Of a stretch of DNA of 64,000 bases, positions 12,503 through 24,099 are shown one piece after another (positions within the stretch are counted from its first letter, which is position 1; the number at the start of each line of letters is the position of its first letter). A program made the translations under genes and the position numbers. This stretch comes from Thelephora terrestris. Lineage: Eukaryota > Basidiomycota > Agaricomycetes > Thelephorales > Thelephoraceae. The DNA lies in NCBI GenBank assembly GCA_015956445.1, contig WIUZ02000013.1, forward strand, positions 124,001-188,000, written 5' to 3'. The notes under the pieces were generated by a model. It did not search any database and had not been told where the DNA came from. It was given only the letters and a program-made list of their open reading frames with translations.

Positions 12503-14235
12503 TTATTCCCCAGAACTATTTTCCTCTGCCTCTTCCCTAGCAGCTTGTGCTTTTATCGCCTGGAGTTGTGCAACTGAAAACTCCTTTTGCCTCCTCTGCT
12601 CTGCTGTGGCCTCCTTTCTCTTGACACCAAAAACCTCCTCCTCCAAGAAGCCAAAGAGCTTCTTCTCAGCTCTGGGTCCAAGTGCTTTGATCTCCAGAAC
12701 CCTATTGTTGAAAAATGTCTGGTACTCCAAATCTCCCACTGGGTCAGATTCAAAGTTACCTGTTCCACAAAGGAGGTAATATATCTGTGGACCAGTCAGA
12801 GTGAGAACAGCAATAGACCAAGATAGCCTACCACTGTTGCTAAAAAGGCAAGAAGTGCCTGTGGAATCGTATGCAGGTTGAACCGGTTCATTCTTGAGCG
12901 GGATGGATTTTTCAGAAACTTGATGGATGCTGGGCCACGGATGATTACACGAAGGGCCTAGTCACATAGCAATCAGTTTTCACAAAGAAAAATTTATAGT
13001 AGATCTTACCCTGACAATCTGCTCACTGCGCAAATACTCTTCTCCAACCCCAAGGAATTTGTTTCCATCCAGTAATCCGATGAAACCAGGGTGTTCAGAC
13101 TTGTTGAAAAGTTGGTCACGGAACTGACTTTGGGGGGTGTCTCCAAAGCCAAGAACTTCCATAGCAGCTCCACTCAGAGAAGAGACAATTTCACCCCGAA
13201 GCTCTCGAAGACCAAGCAGAAACTACTCATGGATATGTTAGCCAGCAACTAGAGTTGATGACAGCAGAGCACCTACACTAGACAGAAACTGTGGATGTTT
13301 ACGCTCATGGTTTCTGATCTCCCGATCTTCCAGGAACTCCACAATCCTCCGGCATGGATGATTGTCTGGGATATTGTCCCCTTCCCCAAAAGCCAAAGCT
13401 TGAGCAAGGTCCGCCTCGTGAATCCATGGACAGATCGACATCCCGTAAACTTTCGCAATGTGCGTCCACCGTTCCCGGGCCGCGCGTTTTTCCTGTCGTG
13501 ACATATGAGACCCGCCACCCTTCTGCCTGGGTTCCTGACGAACTGGATCTGAAACCGACGAGGCGTTCCCAAGCCGCTCGGCTGCGCGTCGGGCATGCGC
13601 GTTCGGGCCGGGACGATCTCTATGCTGTGAGACGGCCTGGGTTGGCGCTGGTGTAGAAAGTTGTTTCTGTGTCGTCCGTCCCTTTGCCTTCTGTGTCTTG
13701 GAAAGGTGAGGAGGGGGGAGCGCGGTCGAGTTATCGTCATCGCTGCCAGAGTCGGGGGCAGTGGGTAAAGTGCGACGATTTTTTTTCTTCTATTGGTGTG
13801 TGTTAGTATGTATTGATATGTGTGGAGTTTAGACCATTCATCAACGATGACATACCCAAGGCGTCAGCACGATGTCCTCATCGTCGAGGTCAGAAATCTG
13901 GGACGAGATGTGATGAACTTTTTTCTTCTGTTAGCATAGAGTCAGTTTGTGCCAATGAGGAAGTGAACGAATTGTGAGAAGCAACATACCAGCCTCTGCG
14001 AAACTTCCCCATCCTCATATTCCAACTCGTTATCATGCGACCGCCCATCGCCGCTGCTAAAATTTTCCTCGTCCTCATCCTGCTCCTCATTCTTACTCCC
14101 ACTGGCTACAATGGGCTGCTGCCGGAGTCTCTTCGACTGATTTCTCCCAGAGACCCTCTGACTCGGTGGGTTTTCCGGGTCATTTTCATTTTGCCTGACG
14201 GACTGCCGAGTCCGTCCCTTGAAAAATGTCAGCAA
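12503..14235 (-). CDS. DUF6698-like fungal protein, multi-exon, possibly decayed
   Basis: Minus-strand exons follow one another: an acidic, basic and proline-rich N-terminal region (EEQDEDEENFSSGDGRSHD), then WTHIAKVYGMSICPWIHEAD, then LRGEIVSSLSGAAMEVLGFGD, FRDQLFNKSEHPGFIGLLDG, EEYLRSEQIVRVR, ALRVIIRGPASI, and last GDLEYQTFFNNRVLEI...FLEEEVFG. The order (a GP.S/A loop after a basic helix, then an F/Y-rich segment and a terminal ..VFG) resembles the DUF6698 family of agaricomycete proteins of unknown function. The first exon has no clear ATG; an upstream exon before 14,235 is likely. One exon ends in a stop near 12,825 unless spliced, so decay is possible. It lies next to the transposase and may belong to the same mobile block. 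Function unknown. Confidence 0.5.
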
Positions 14236-16025
14236 CAGTGACTCGACAAATGATAGTACAACTACAGTTACACACCGGAAGTTTTCCTGCTAATGTACCT
14301 TTTGTGGAGGACCCGACTGGGTCTTCCAATGTGTAAGTGAACTGCGATGCAGATTTCGCACGAGTAAGTCCTAGTATGCCACGTGATCCGTTGGAACCAC
14401 CTTGCCAGCCCGGCGCTTTTCTGCCATCAACACCAACAAGTCTCTTGGAGACCGTTCGTTCACAACGTTCGTGTACCAGAGGGACAGAACAAAGGTGAGT
14501 GACCGCTGTATCCCTCCTCCCTGAGGACAAGGCAATGCTGACGTCTACTGTTTGCACATGTTGTCACACCCCCCGGTCAAAATCAGGCCTTCGCTCGATC
14601 GGGGCCCTGCGCGTACCTTGGCTTTCGACCATCACGACTGCAGCTTCACCGATACATCTTCCACTCTCTGCTGTCCCCCATTCCAAGGCGCTGACATCAA
14701 GAATGTCTATTGGCTATGTCCATCGACTGGCGCCGCCCGACTTCTCATCACACACATAAGGAGCGAAGCGACTGATCTCTCTTGACAACTACGGAGGTGC
14801 GTGCGTTCTCTCTCCTTATCCCAAACTCCCCACCCTGCCTGCATCAGTTTCTCAAACTCATTGCTGCTCCCTAGTTCTGCCACCGACACAACAACAAACA
14901 TCCCGGGCGTCCCAACACCTCCCCCATACCATTGAAAATGACACGGATACCTTCACTCCCGTCAGGTGAGTCCCCCCTCCCGCATGATCATGCCATATCC
15001 CATGCAACCCCTTCTCATCCTACAGCTGGCATCTTGCTCACATACATCTTGTATGTCAGCTTCCCATCTAGACTTCGACCCGCCTCAGCAAAACTTTCAC
15101 ATCTGCCACGACTCGGTGTCGACTCTGATCAGGCTGGCACCTTCAAATACCCATCGTCTCTCTCCAGCATTTCACACTGGCGTGCGCATCACATCACCTC
15201 GTCAACTCCCGGCCCAGGTCTCTCTTGCTGCACGTTACATCTCGGGACGGCCAATCGAAGGCACAATGTAGGCGGCGGGTCTATCAGGCACACATATGAC
15301 ACTATATGGTGGGTTTTCCATCTATACAGGACGTGCACCGTCTATGGTCCCTATGGTCCCTACCTTCGTGACTAGGGTATCCCCCGACTACTCGTTGTTA
15401 CCCGTAGTACTATGGAACCAATAAAATTATCGTTTCTCGTCAATAAACCTTGGACTGGGGAAGCAATAGCAGATCTGCACATTGCGGGTTGGTTCTAGGG
15501 GGGTCTCAAAATTGAATTATTTAAAATTTGTGATTTTTGGCAATTGGGGGTGCTTTGATGCGCATCCACGCACTTCCACGGGTTTCGGTGCACATTGATG
15601 ACATGACTTGCAATTCCATCCACTTTGACGACCCCGGGTGACGTTTCTACATGCTCTGACAAAACTGGGGTGGTGCTTCCATGCACATCCTTCCGACAGT
15701 CATTCGATAGAAACACGTGGAGAAACCGGGTCACGATGTTTCGCGATTTCGGCAATCCCAAGCACATCGACGCGCATGGCTAATGATTTGCCATTTTCCT
15801 GATGTAATGGTCCAGACGAGGGATCACTTTGGGGTAGAATCACTGAGGGCTCCATGATCGGTGTTCTGTGGGCGGCCTACTATGTTTGGATAATGCGGTC
15901 GCGAGTGGTGGGCGAAAGCGACAGGTGATCCATCCTCGTAGTCAATTATTTCTTTTTATTATGTATATATCCTTTGGGCGGCCTTCTAAGTCCTCCCAAA
16001 CTCCCCACACTTGCACCCTTGCACG
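14236..16025. other. Stretch without a supported gene
   Basis: Short frames near 14,500-15,400 have plausible donor and acceptor sites but no domain I recognise and no stable reading. The first few hundred bases may hold the 5' exon of the minus-strand DUF6698-like gene. Bases just before 16,026 are the promoter side of the DUF2235 gene, with a TATA-like ATGTATATATCC near 15,961. Confidence 0.4.
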
Positions 16026-18125
16026 ATGTCGACCCACCCGACGCCACACCCCAGGGTCATCGTTCTCTGTTTCGACGGTACCTCCAACAAATTCTGCGCC
16101 CAGGTAAATCACCACGCTCGTCTCGTCTTTTCCGATAAAGACCGCTTATGTATAAGGAATCGCCAGAACACAAACGTCGTCAAGTTCTACGGTCTGCTCG
16201 ATAAGCGTTCCCCCCTCGAACAGATCGTTTATTATCAGGTTCGTCACTTCCGGAAATAAGCGAGCATGATTTGCTTCCGCCGGCGTCGATTACAGCTAAC
16301 TCAGTACCCTGCAGCCTGGTATTGGAACTTATATCAATCCAGGAGTTGTCAGTCCAGCTTTGGAATGGATCGCAAAGATTGCAGACGAAGCCTTCGCATG
16401 GTTCGTCGTCCCCTCCTGTTGTTTGTCCGATTCTCAATCGAGATTCGGTCCTTGTCAGGTACCTCAACCAGCACGTCATGGGAGGATACCTGTTTCTCAT
16501 GGACAACTATCGGTCTGGAGACAAAATCTGTATCTTCGGTGCGTAGATCCTGTGATCCTCCCGTAGAACCGTCCCAGAGGAAGCTCAACAACCTGATTGC
16601 CGCCTGGCCCCACTTGCGAAACAGGTTTCTCTCGTGGCGCCTACACCGCACGCGCTCTCGCGGGGCTTCTTTTCAAGGTGAGCTCTCCTTTCGAGGACCA
16701 AACCCAGAGGCGCAACCCAGAACTCGAGCTCATAACTCTCCTCATTATCTCCGGCGGACTAAGATCGGGTTGTTGCCACGAGACAACATTGAGCAAGTTC
16801 CATTTGCCTATAGCCTTTACAAGCGCACGGACAAAGCTGGGATCGCTCTCGCTATCGAGTACAAGCAGACCTTCTGTACGGCCGTCACCATCGATTTCTT
16901 GGGGGTGTGGTCAGTGACCCGGTGTATCATCTTCGCTACGATCGGGCGTTAATAACCCCTCTTTAGGGACACTGTCGCGAGCGTCGGATTAATTTTTGGC
17001 CGCAGCCTCCCATTCACTTCCGCCAACTCGGCTGTCAGGGTCTTTAGGCATGCTCTATCTTTGGACGAGGTATTTGATTATATGAACACAGCGCCCGGCG
17101 CCTCGCTGATCTATCGTTCTTAAGCACCGAGCGCGGTTCCAGCCAAATATGTTCCACCGTGAATCGCCGCAAGACGCCGCTAGGCGCAAGGATGATTCCT
17201 CCCTTCCCGTCGAATCAGAGACGTTGGACCCGGAGGTTGGCGAGGGACCCCATCTGCAGCCCGGATTTGGGCACACAGGATGGCCCGGTATCACCATACA
17301 CAGGCATTCTACCAAGCACGAGCACCCTGGTACTGACCATCGAGCTCCCGGCAGCCGCAGGGCCCGCGGCCCGAGGAGTTCTCCCCCCGTACCTTCGTCG
17401 ACGGTCCTTATGTCATTAGATCCCGTTCCGCCCGTCCTAGAGGTCTGGTTCGCCGGGTGCCATTCCGACGTTGGCGGTGGTGCCGTCCCGGATAAATCCC
17501 GCTACTCACTTGCCGCCATCACCCTCCGATGGATGGTCAAACAAGTGATTCTCGCCCAGTGCGGAATTAGGTTCGACGAAGCAGCTTTGAGGAGGGCTGA
17601 TATCGACATTTCGAATCTAGTTTCCCTCTCTCCCACCCAGTCTCCCACTCAGTTGACCATGGACAACACATTGGATGCCGATGATGGAACTACCGTGACC
17701 ACCTCGCTGCCCTCACCGAGCTCACCCGGCGAAGATGACACCAGGTATTTTATGGTCCGGAGTAGAAATGACGGCGACGTTGTGGAACAGGATTGGCCGA
17801 GGAAACAGGACGTCGTGGCTGATATCCACGACGAGCTCTGGATTACCCCAATTTGGTGGCTACTGGAGTTTGTGCCGATAAAGTACGAGTGGCAGGAATT
17901 CGACGGGACGTGGAAATCCAAGTGGGGGTACGTACTCACGAGGTCTCGTCCCCCGATCCGACCGCTGACTTGTGCTCTTTTAGAATCAACTTGGGTTTTG
18001 GCCGGAAGATCAGGGACCTGCATCCAACTTTCCACGACTCCGTGCGCGAGAGGATGGCTACCATAGACCTCAACTATAAGCCCAGAGCCAGGTGGACGCC
18101 AGGAACGGAACGATACGTTGATTGA
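16026..18125 (+). CDS. DUF2235 alpha/beta-hydrolase-like protein (T6SS phospholipase Tle1-like fold)
   Basis: Nine exons join with consistent phases: 16026-16103, 16167-16238, 16315-16400, 16459-16538, 16625-16677, 16764-16909, 16967-17069, 17125-17927 and 17984-18125, giving 520 residues. DUF2235 landmarks follow in order: VIVLCFDGTSN at the N-terminus, NTNVVKFYGLL, PGIGTY, the nucleophile elbow GFSRG (about residues 106-110) in IFGFSRGAYTARALAG, VGLLPRD-like IGLLPRD, YKRTD, FLGVWDTVASVG and FAGCHSDVGGG, whose Asp and His are the expected acid and base region. The family is related to bacterial type VI phospholipase effectors and is common in basidiomycetes; the substrate here is unknown. 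The start is the first ATG before the FDGTSN strand. Its last two exons and downstream DNA are copied at 22738-24099. No break is seen in this copy. Confidence 0.92.
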
Positions 18126-18505
18126 GTCTCGGATGATTTTTGGTGACGATGATGACGACGATACCTATGAATGAATTGTGTGTACAAGTATCAAATGTAT
18201 GACAGACAAATTGCCAGCCTAGGACTTTGACCGTTGACTAAAAGTTTACCCGTATTGACCGGGTTCGGAACTCAAACATTCGTTTCCATGCGAGCGCTGC
18301 TCACGCTAGTCTCGCTCGTCGTATGCTCAAGGCCCGAAGTTCGCAGTCCCGGGAACCTGTAATTATATCAGAACGACGCGAAAGATATCGAGGACCTCCG
18401 ATCTGTCGTGCGGTGCCAATTCTGTGATTGCCGTTTTATTCTCTCCCACCTGGGTCGTCTCCCTTTCAACCTGTTTTCCCGTTAAATTCGTCAAAAATGA
18501 TATTC
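17142..18505 (+). repeat. Segmental duplication, parent copy (DUF2235 exons 8-9 plus downstream)
   Basis: This 1.36 kb segment begins inside exon 8 at the CCAAATATGTTCCACC region and continues past the stop codon through about 380 bases of 3' flank. It matches 22738-24099 closely base by base in the same orientation, including the last intron. The copies are separated by about 4.2 kb that contains the two membrane-protein genes. Confidence 0.92.
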
Positions 18506-18719
18506 AGTGAGGAAAAAATAGCGGAAAACCCCACTGCGCCGACCCCCCACGAAAACCACCAGATTCATCATCGACGTTGATATGCCAGTGCCAACGCTGG
18601 GCCCTCAAACACCATCCTCCTCTCCTTTTAAAGGTGCATAGAAATACTTGTTTATAGGGTGGTACATTGACTGTATTGTAAATATGCGGGTCATGGTGGT
18701 CAGGAGAGTCGTCCGTGAC

Positions 18720-20089
18720 TCATTCTGGGAGTTCGAAATACGATCCTCTTTTTGTTTCATCAGGGCGTTCGGGAGGTGGTCCCGCAATGCGCTGAACCCA
18801 AGAAAGCCCCCTAAACCAGTACCACGTCTTCCCAAGGAGCTGTGTCACCTGAATAAGCGGTGGGACAGCAACAAACAACGCGAAGACCTGAGAGAACGTC
18901 AGCTTTCTTACCCGTCGCACATAGAGCCGAACACACCTGGCCAAAACTGAGAGAGAAAGCGTTGTCCTGTGTACCGTAAGTGCAGAGCTCCACGACAGCG
19001 ATCCAATATCCCATCGGGAATGCGACGACGGAGATAAATTGGATTAATGGGTAGTAATATCCAACCGTTCTCCTAGATCCCTATTCAACGCGGACACTTG
19101 GAAGAGGAGCGAAAGCAACTGACCAAACTTTAACGAAGCGGGGGCGGTATGGTTCGCCCGGCGGCCAGATCTCCTCCCTCTTCCGTACAATGGCCATGAT
19201 CCAAGCGGCGATTATGGTAGCGAGTGGGACCGCGAAGATGATGACTGGGTATACCACCTGATATAGTACGGCCCAGTCCCAGAGGTATTGGAAAGGGATG
19301 GTGAGGTAGAAACCCTCAATTGCCGTGCGACCCTTGCAGGAAGCTTGGGCGAAATTTCTCACACCTTTTGGAAGGTAGGTGTAGATGAAGATAGCCAACC
19401 ACGCGAGTCCGGAAAACAGAACGACAGATCGTCTGAAGTAATTTTCGCGCCCTAGCAGGTTCTCCAACCGGTGGTGAGTTGACCAAAACGAACGTATGGA
19501 ATACCCGACGAAATAGATTGTGATGGGAGAGAGGACCAATGCGAGGACGACCAAGGCATGGAATCGAGTAAGGTCTTGTCGGATGATGGCGATAAGGCAT
19601 GTGAGCAACAGAGAATATATGGTGAGAACCTGCGACCAGAAGGCTTCTTTTACCCTCCTGGGTGAATAAAAGACGAGCACAGCTGGCGTAGATCAGCGTT
19701 GGTCCATCAAGACGGAGCCCCACATACCAACACAGAAAGTTGTGACATAGTCTACACAACGTGGAAAGATCAGAGAGTTGGAATACAAGTATCCGACGGC
19801 ACTCACTGGCAATCCGGACCAGCGGGCCTGAACATAATAAATCCAGTGAGAAAAGGTAGGATAATGAGTAGATGACGAAAATCATACCTGCAATTTCAGG
19901 GTTTGGACAAAAGTCGAACGGACAGTCATCGTCGCTGGGGGGTTTGGTGCAGTAGGCAGCAACATACCTCTTGATCTCGGTGAGATTGAGGCAATTGACC
20001 ATTGATTTTGAGACCCCATAGGTTACAAATGCATTGATGAAGTCCGTCTCGAAGCACTCAGTGGTATTTGCAGGAGATGAGGACGACAT
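18720..20089 (-). CDS. Multi-pass membrane protein of unknown function, paralog 1
   Basis: The minus-strand gene starts at the ATG of MSSSSPANTTECF (20089), with exon 1 to 19888 ending at CPNPEIAG. Small exons add GPLVRIAS and NYVTTFC. A long exon then gives VLVFYSPRRVKEAFWSQ, five or so hydrophobic helices, VGYSIRSFWS, and ends REEIWPPGEPYRPRFVKVW near 19,120. Further exons carry SLSFGQ and VFALFVAVPPLIQV, and the protein ends in YFELPE. The layout (a conserved extracellular-like Cys-rich start with CTKPPSDDDCPFDFCPN, then several membrane spans) suggests a plasma or endomembrane protein. I do not recognise a named family. It is transcribed away from its paralog at 20746, with which it shares most landmarks. 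An upstream in-frame ATG at 20149 is possible. Confidence 0.8.
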
Positions 20090-20680
20090 GTCACTGAGGG
20101 GGAGGATGGCAATTCGCGGCGGGATGCATGCCAAGATAAAGGCGGGCAAAATGCCAAGACAACTATGCTGATTTCGTTATGGACCGTGGTGCGTGATGCG
20201 CGCATGGATCGATCTGTTCCTTTGATTTCTATTGCTCCAATTTTAGCCCCCATGTTGATGTGGCAATGTGGCGGCAACGGTCAAAGGGACACCCGAAGGT
20301 GTAAGAATGGCGGATACTGCTCCGGTCTTGACAGACGGGCAATGCGGCCTCGGTATATTTGGAGCTCCTGGCCGGGGAAGAGCCTTAGAGGACGACGACG
20401 GTCCCACTGAAGAAAACAGACGCAAGACCGTGACGGTCATGCGGAATCAATCGATCATTCCACATCCCGGCTTTGCCGCATCGAGGGGTGCACTCTCGAC
20501 CTGCAACCATGTTGATATTTATATCGTTAAGGTCTAGACAGACCGCCCAAGGGTGATTATGGGGTGTTATCAGCGCATGCTTATCGATTCAATTCCGTGC
20601 CGACTGGAAATTGGCGAGTTACCCTCTCCCGTTCTATCAAAGTTTGAGCACCCTCAATCTCCTGAAGCGCTGACGCCCGG

Positions 20681-20697
20681 GGTGATAAATATTTAAC
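20681..20697 (+). promoter_or_regulatory. TATA-like box of the membrane-protein paralog 2
   Basis: The string GATAAATATTTAACA lies about 55 bases before the ATG at 20746, in the 656-base region shared by the two divergent genes. Position and composition fit a TATA element; no transcript evidence is available. Confidence 0.4.
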
Positions 20698-20745
20698 AAC
20701 TGGACGCGCTCGCCTTTCTCTGCACCTCACTACCCGTTACGCGTC

Positions 20746-22449
20746 ATGGCGTCCAACGACGAGCCACCGCTCACATACCCTCCAGACATAGGCTGCCTCC
20801 GGGGTTTGTTCCTTGGTCCCACTGCCTACTACATCGAAGAACTCAACTGCTCCATATCGGACGACACGGTGAACTTTTTGAACCTTACCGGATCACAAAT
20901 GAATATCTTGAGGCAGTTTGTAAATGTATATTGTTTGAAACCCCCACCGGAAGACATTTGCCCATTCGGTTTTTGTCCGAACCCTGATATTGCTGGCCCG
21001 TTGGTCAGGTTCTCGAGTGAGTCAGTTTCAACTTTCTACAACTTTGAGACGTGTTACTGATAGTATGGCTCAGACTATATCACCGGATTTTGTCTCAGTA
21101 AGCCATCGTTGTCTCCAGAAATATTATGTAAGGCCAGCTTACCTCCGGCTTCCAGTAATCCTCATCTTCTATTCGCCGAAGCGCGTCAAGGAGGCCTACT
21201 GGTCTCAGACGCTCATTACGTACTCCCTCCTGCTCACTTGTGGAGTTTCCCTAATCCGAGGAGAGCTAACCCGATATCACGCCATCGTCCTCATCTCCAT
21301 CGTGTGCTCGCCCGTCAACGTTTACTTCACAGGTTACTCTATCCGAGCCTTCTGGGGCTCCCATCGTCTCGACGCAGTGCTTGGGAAGAAGCAGTATCTG
21401 CGGCGGGCGCTGGTGTTCTTCTCCCTCGCCGTCTGGATCACAATCCTCGTCTATGCTTACCTCCCACGAAAATACACCAAGTTCACTCAGGACTCGTGTC
21501 GTTGGGACACCGTGGCGGAGAACTTCTTCCTCGGGTCTCCGTTTGTTTGGGCCGTCGCCTTAGCAAGGAGTAAGTCTTTTGGGGACCTGGTAGCATTCCT
21601 CGCGCTTCCCGTCATCGTCATCGTCGCCTGGGTCTTCGCCATCGTACGGAAGAGAAAGGAAATCTGGCCCCCCGGTGAATTGTACAGGCCGAGGTTTGGC
21701 AGAGTTTGGTGAGTCTATCGCAGTGAATTCAATGCTAGGAGTGTACTGAAGCTGCCTCGAAGGAGGAAAATAGTAACGGATTACATGTTCCTTCAGTTTT
21801 TGTCCGTTATCGCGACCCCCACAGCGTACTGGGTCGCGTATGTCGAAATCGGTGTCTTCAGTCAGTGGGACGTTGACTACAGCTTGACGTTCGGTCAAGT
21901 AAGTCCCGCCCGTATTTTCCAATCGGCGTGATACTGATACGCCCGTCCCACCAGCTGCTCGCCGTGTTCATGACCGTACCTCCGATGATCGAAGTAGGCC
22001 GTCTGGCCCCTAGGCTGTGGCGTTGGTTTATCAACATTCACTGGGTCCGGTACATAACCGGACGTCGAGCCCCCAGGGTCCCCGGTCCAGAAGAAATGGG
22101 GTCCCCTGCCCCCGATTTCGTTGACGAAAAGGAAGGAACGGCCGATGATGAGTCCGGTCTCGTGTATGAGCTACCTCTGTTGGGCAAAACGCGGGAAGCC
22201 GACGATTTGGAAGAAACTACCGAGCATGGTAAGTCTCAACTTTCGCCCCCGTCACTATATTTTTTCTACACGAATCTGCAAGCCTCTTCCCCCTTGTGGG
22301 ATCGAGGCTGTCCTAAAAACGGATTCCCGATTGCTCTCTCCCTTTTTTGCTGGCGAACAAGAGCATCACATCTGATATGCCGTTGATACTGTCATGATAC
22401 AGTTACTCTACTGGGTGACCATGGTACTGCGCTGGAGGCCAAATACTAA
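20746..22449 (+). CDS. Multi-pass membrane protein of unknown function, paralog 2
   Basis: It starts MASNDEPPLTYP at 20746. Landmarks shared with the minus-strand neighbour are CLKPPPEDICPFGFCPNPDIAGPLVR, LIFYSPKRVKEAYWSQ, TRYHAIVLISIV.SPV, FTGYSIRAFWGSH, LRRALVFFS, VRKRKEIWPPGELYRPRFGRVW and SLTFGQ followed by MTVPPMIEV. Several hydrophobic segments predict a multi-pass membrane protein. The C-terminus is longer and acidic (GPEEMGSPAPDFVDEKEG, then ELPLLGKTREADDLEE), and a final short exon after GATACAG ends LLGDHGTALEAKY with the stop at 22447-22449. The two genes share their upstream region, so they arose as an inverted tandem pair and may be co-regulated. Function unknown. Confidence 0.8.
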
Positions 22450-22737
22450 GTTGAGCGGGAGGAATTTTTTCATAGGAACCCGTAGATCTCAAAATCGGGA
22501 CGGCAATCCCTTGTATGGATAAGTGTAATTCGGTCACTGTATTTGTAGGTTGTCTCTTCATTTTAGTGTTTGTGTGTGTACGCGGTACCCGCGTAGAATG
22601 GGGAAATAAACAAATCGTCTAACTGGGACCCACCTTGAGTGTCCATCGATCAGGTCTCCGAGGTGCACCGTCACTACTGCGATCATGGAAATCACGAAAT
22701 CATCCAGCACGGACATGCTGTCGGCAATGAAAACATA

Positions 22738-23712
22738 CCAGCCCGATATGTTCCACCGTGAATCGCCGCAAGACGCCGCTAGGCGCAAGGACGATTCCTC
22801 CCTTCCCATCGAATCAGAGACGTTGGACCCGGAGGTTGGCGAGGGAACCCATCCGCAGCCCGGATTTGGGCACACAGGATGGCCCGGTATCACCATACAC
22901 AGGCATTCTGCCAAGCACGAGCACCCTGGTACTGACCACCGAGCTCCCGGCAGCCGCAGGGCCCGCGGCCCGAGGAGTTTTCCCCCCGTACCTTCGTCGA
23001 CGGTCCTGATGTCATTAGATCCCGTTCCGCCCGTCCTAGAGGTCTGGTTCGCTGGGTGCCATTCCGACGTTGGCGGTGGTGCCGTCCCGGATAAATCCCG
23101 CTTCTCACTTGCCGCCATCACCCTCCGATGGATGGTCAAACAAGTGATTCTCGCCCAGTGCGGAATTAGGTTCGACGAAGCAGCTTTGAGGAGGGCTGAC
23201 ATCGACATTTCGAATCTCGTTCATCTCTCTCCCACCCAGTTGACCATGGACAACACATTGGATGCTGATGATGGAATTACCGTGACCACCTCGCTGCCCT
23301 CACCGAGCTCACCCGGAGAAGATGACACCAGGTATTTTATGGTCCGGAGAAGAAATGACAGCGACGTTGTGGAACAGGATTGGCCGAGGAAACAGGACGT
23401 CGTGGCTGATATCCACGACGAACTCTGGATTACCCCAATTTGGTGGCTACTGGAGTTTGTGCCGATAAAGTACGAGTGGCAGGAATTCGACGGGACGTGG
23501 AAATCCAAGTGGGGGTACGTACTCACGAGATCTCGTCTTCCGATCCGACCGCTGACTTGTGCTCTTTTAGAATCAACTTGGGTTTTGGCCGGAAGATCAG
23601 GGACCTGCGTCCAACTTTCCACGACTCCGTACGCGAGAGAATGGCTACCATAGACCTCAACTATAAGCCCAGAGCCAGGTGGACGCCAGGAACGGAACGA
23701 TACGTTGATTGA
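22738..23712 (+). pseudogene. DUF2235 partial duplicate lacking the catalytic N-terminal half
   Basis: The piece keeps the exon 8 and exon 9 coding sequence (RESPQDAARRKDD..., FAGCHSDVGGG, WGINLGFGRKIRD, ending ERYVD) and the last intron. It has no FDGTSN strand and no GFSRG nucleophile elbow, so it cannot encode an active hydrolase. A frame open from about 22,685 would add an unrelated N-terminus. The reading frame itself shows little decay, which points to a fairly recent duplication. Confidence 0.85.
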
Positions 23713-24099
23713 GTCTCGGATGATTTTTGGTGGCGATGATGATGACGATATGTACCTATGAATGAATTGTGTGTACAAGTATCTAATGTATGACAGACAA
23801 ATTGCCAGCCTAGGACTTTGACCGTTGACTAAAAGTTGGCCCGTACTGAACGAGTTCGGAACACAAACATTCGTTTCCATACGAGCGAGACTCAAGCTAG
23901 TCCCGCTCGTCCTATGCTCAAGGCCCGAAGTTCGCAGTCCCGAGAACCTGTAATTATATCAGAACGACGCGGAATATATCGAGGACCTCCGATTTGTCGT
24001 GCGGTGCCAATTTTGTGATTGCCGTTTTATTCTCTCCCACCTGGGTCATCTCCCTTTCAACCCGTTTTCCCGTGAAATTCACCAAAAAAAATGATATTC
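22738..24099 (+). repeat. Segmental duplication, second copy (5'-truncated DUF2235 gene and flank)
   Basis: The copy matches 17142-18505 at high identity, with scattered substitutions and a few small indels (for example one copy of a CTCCCACCCAGT unit instead of two). The left break lies within what was exon 8; the right break lies at ATGATATTC, after which the F-box/LRR gene sequence begins. No transposon ends are visible at the borders. Confidence 0.92.

Noticed and set aside
15495-15767. Short minus-strand frame in the gene-free stretch near 15.6 kb
   Set aside because: No domain, no splice pattern and repetitive GTGGA/TCCAC-like words; not supportable as a gene.
18605-18835. Small gene opposite to the end of membrane paralog 1
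   Set aside because: It overlaps the last exon of that gene in another frame and matches nothing; it is a shadow frame.
22685-23653. A complete short hydrolase gene beginning at 22685
   Set aside because: The open frame starts in unrelated sequence and lacks the FDGTSN strand and the GFSRG elbow; it is a 5'-truncated duplicate.
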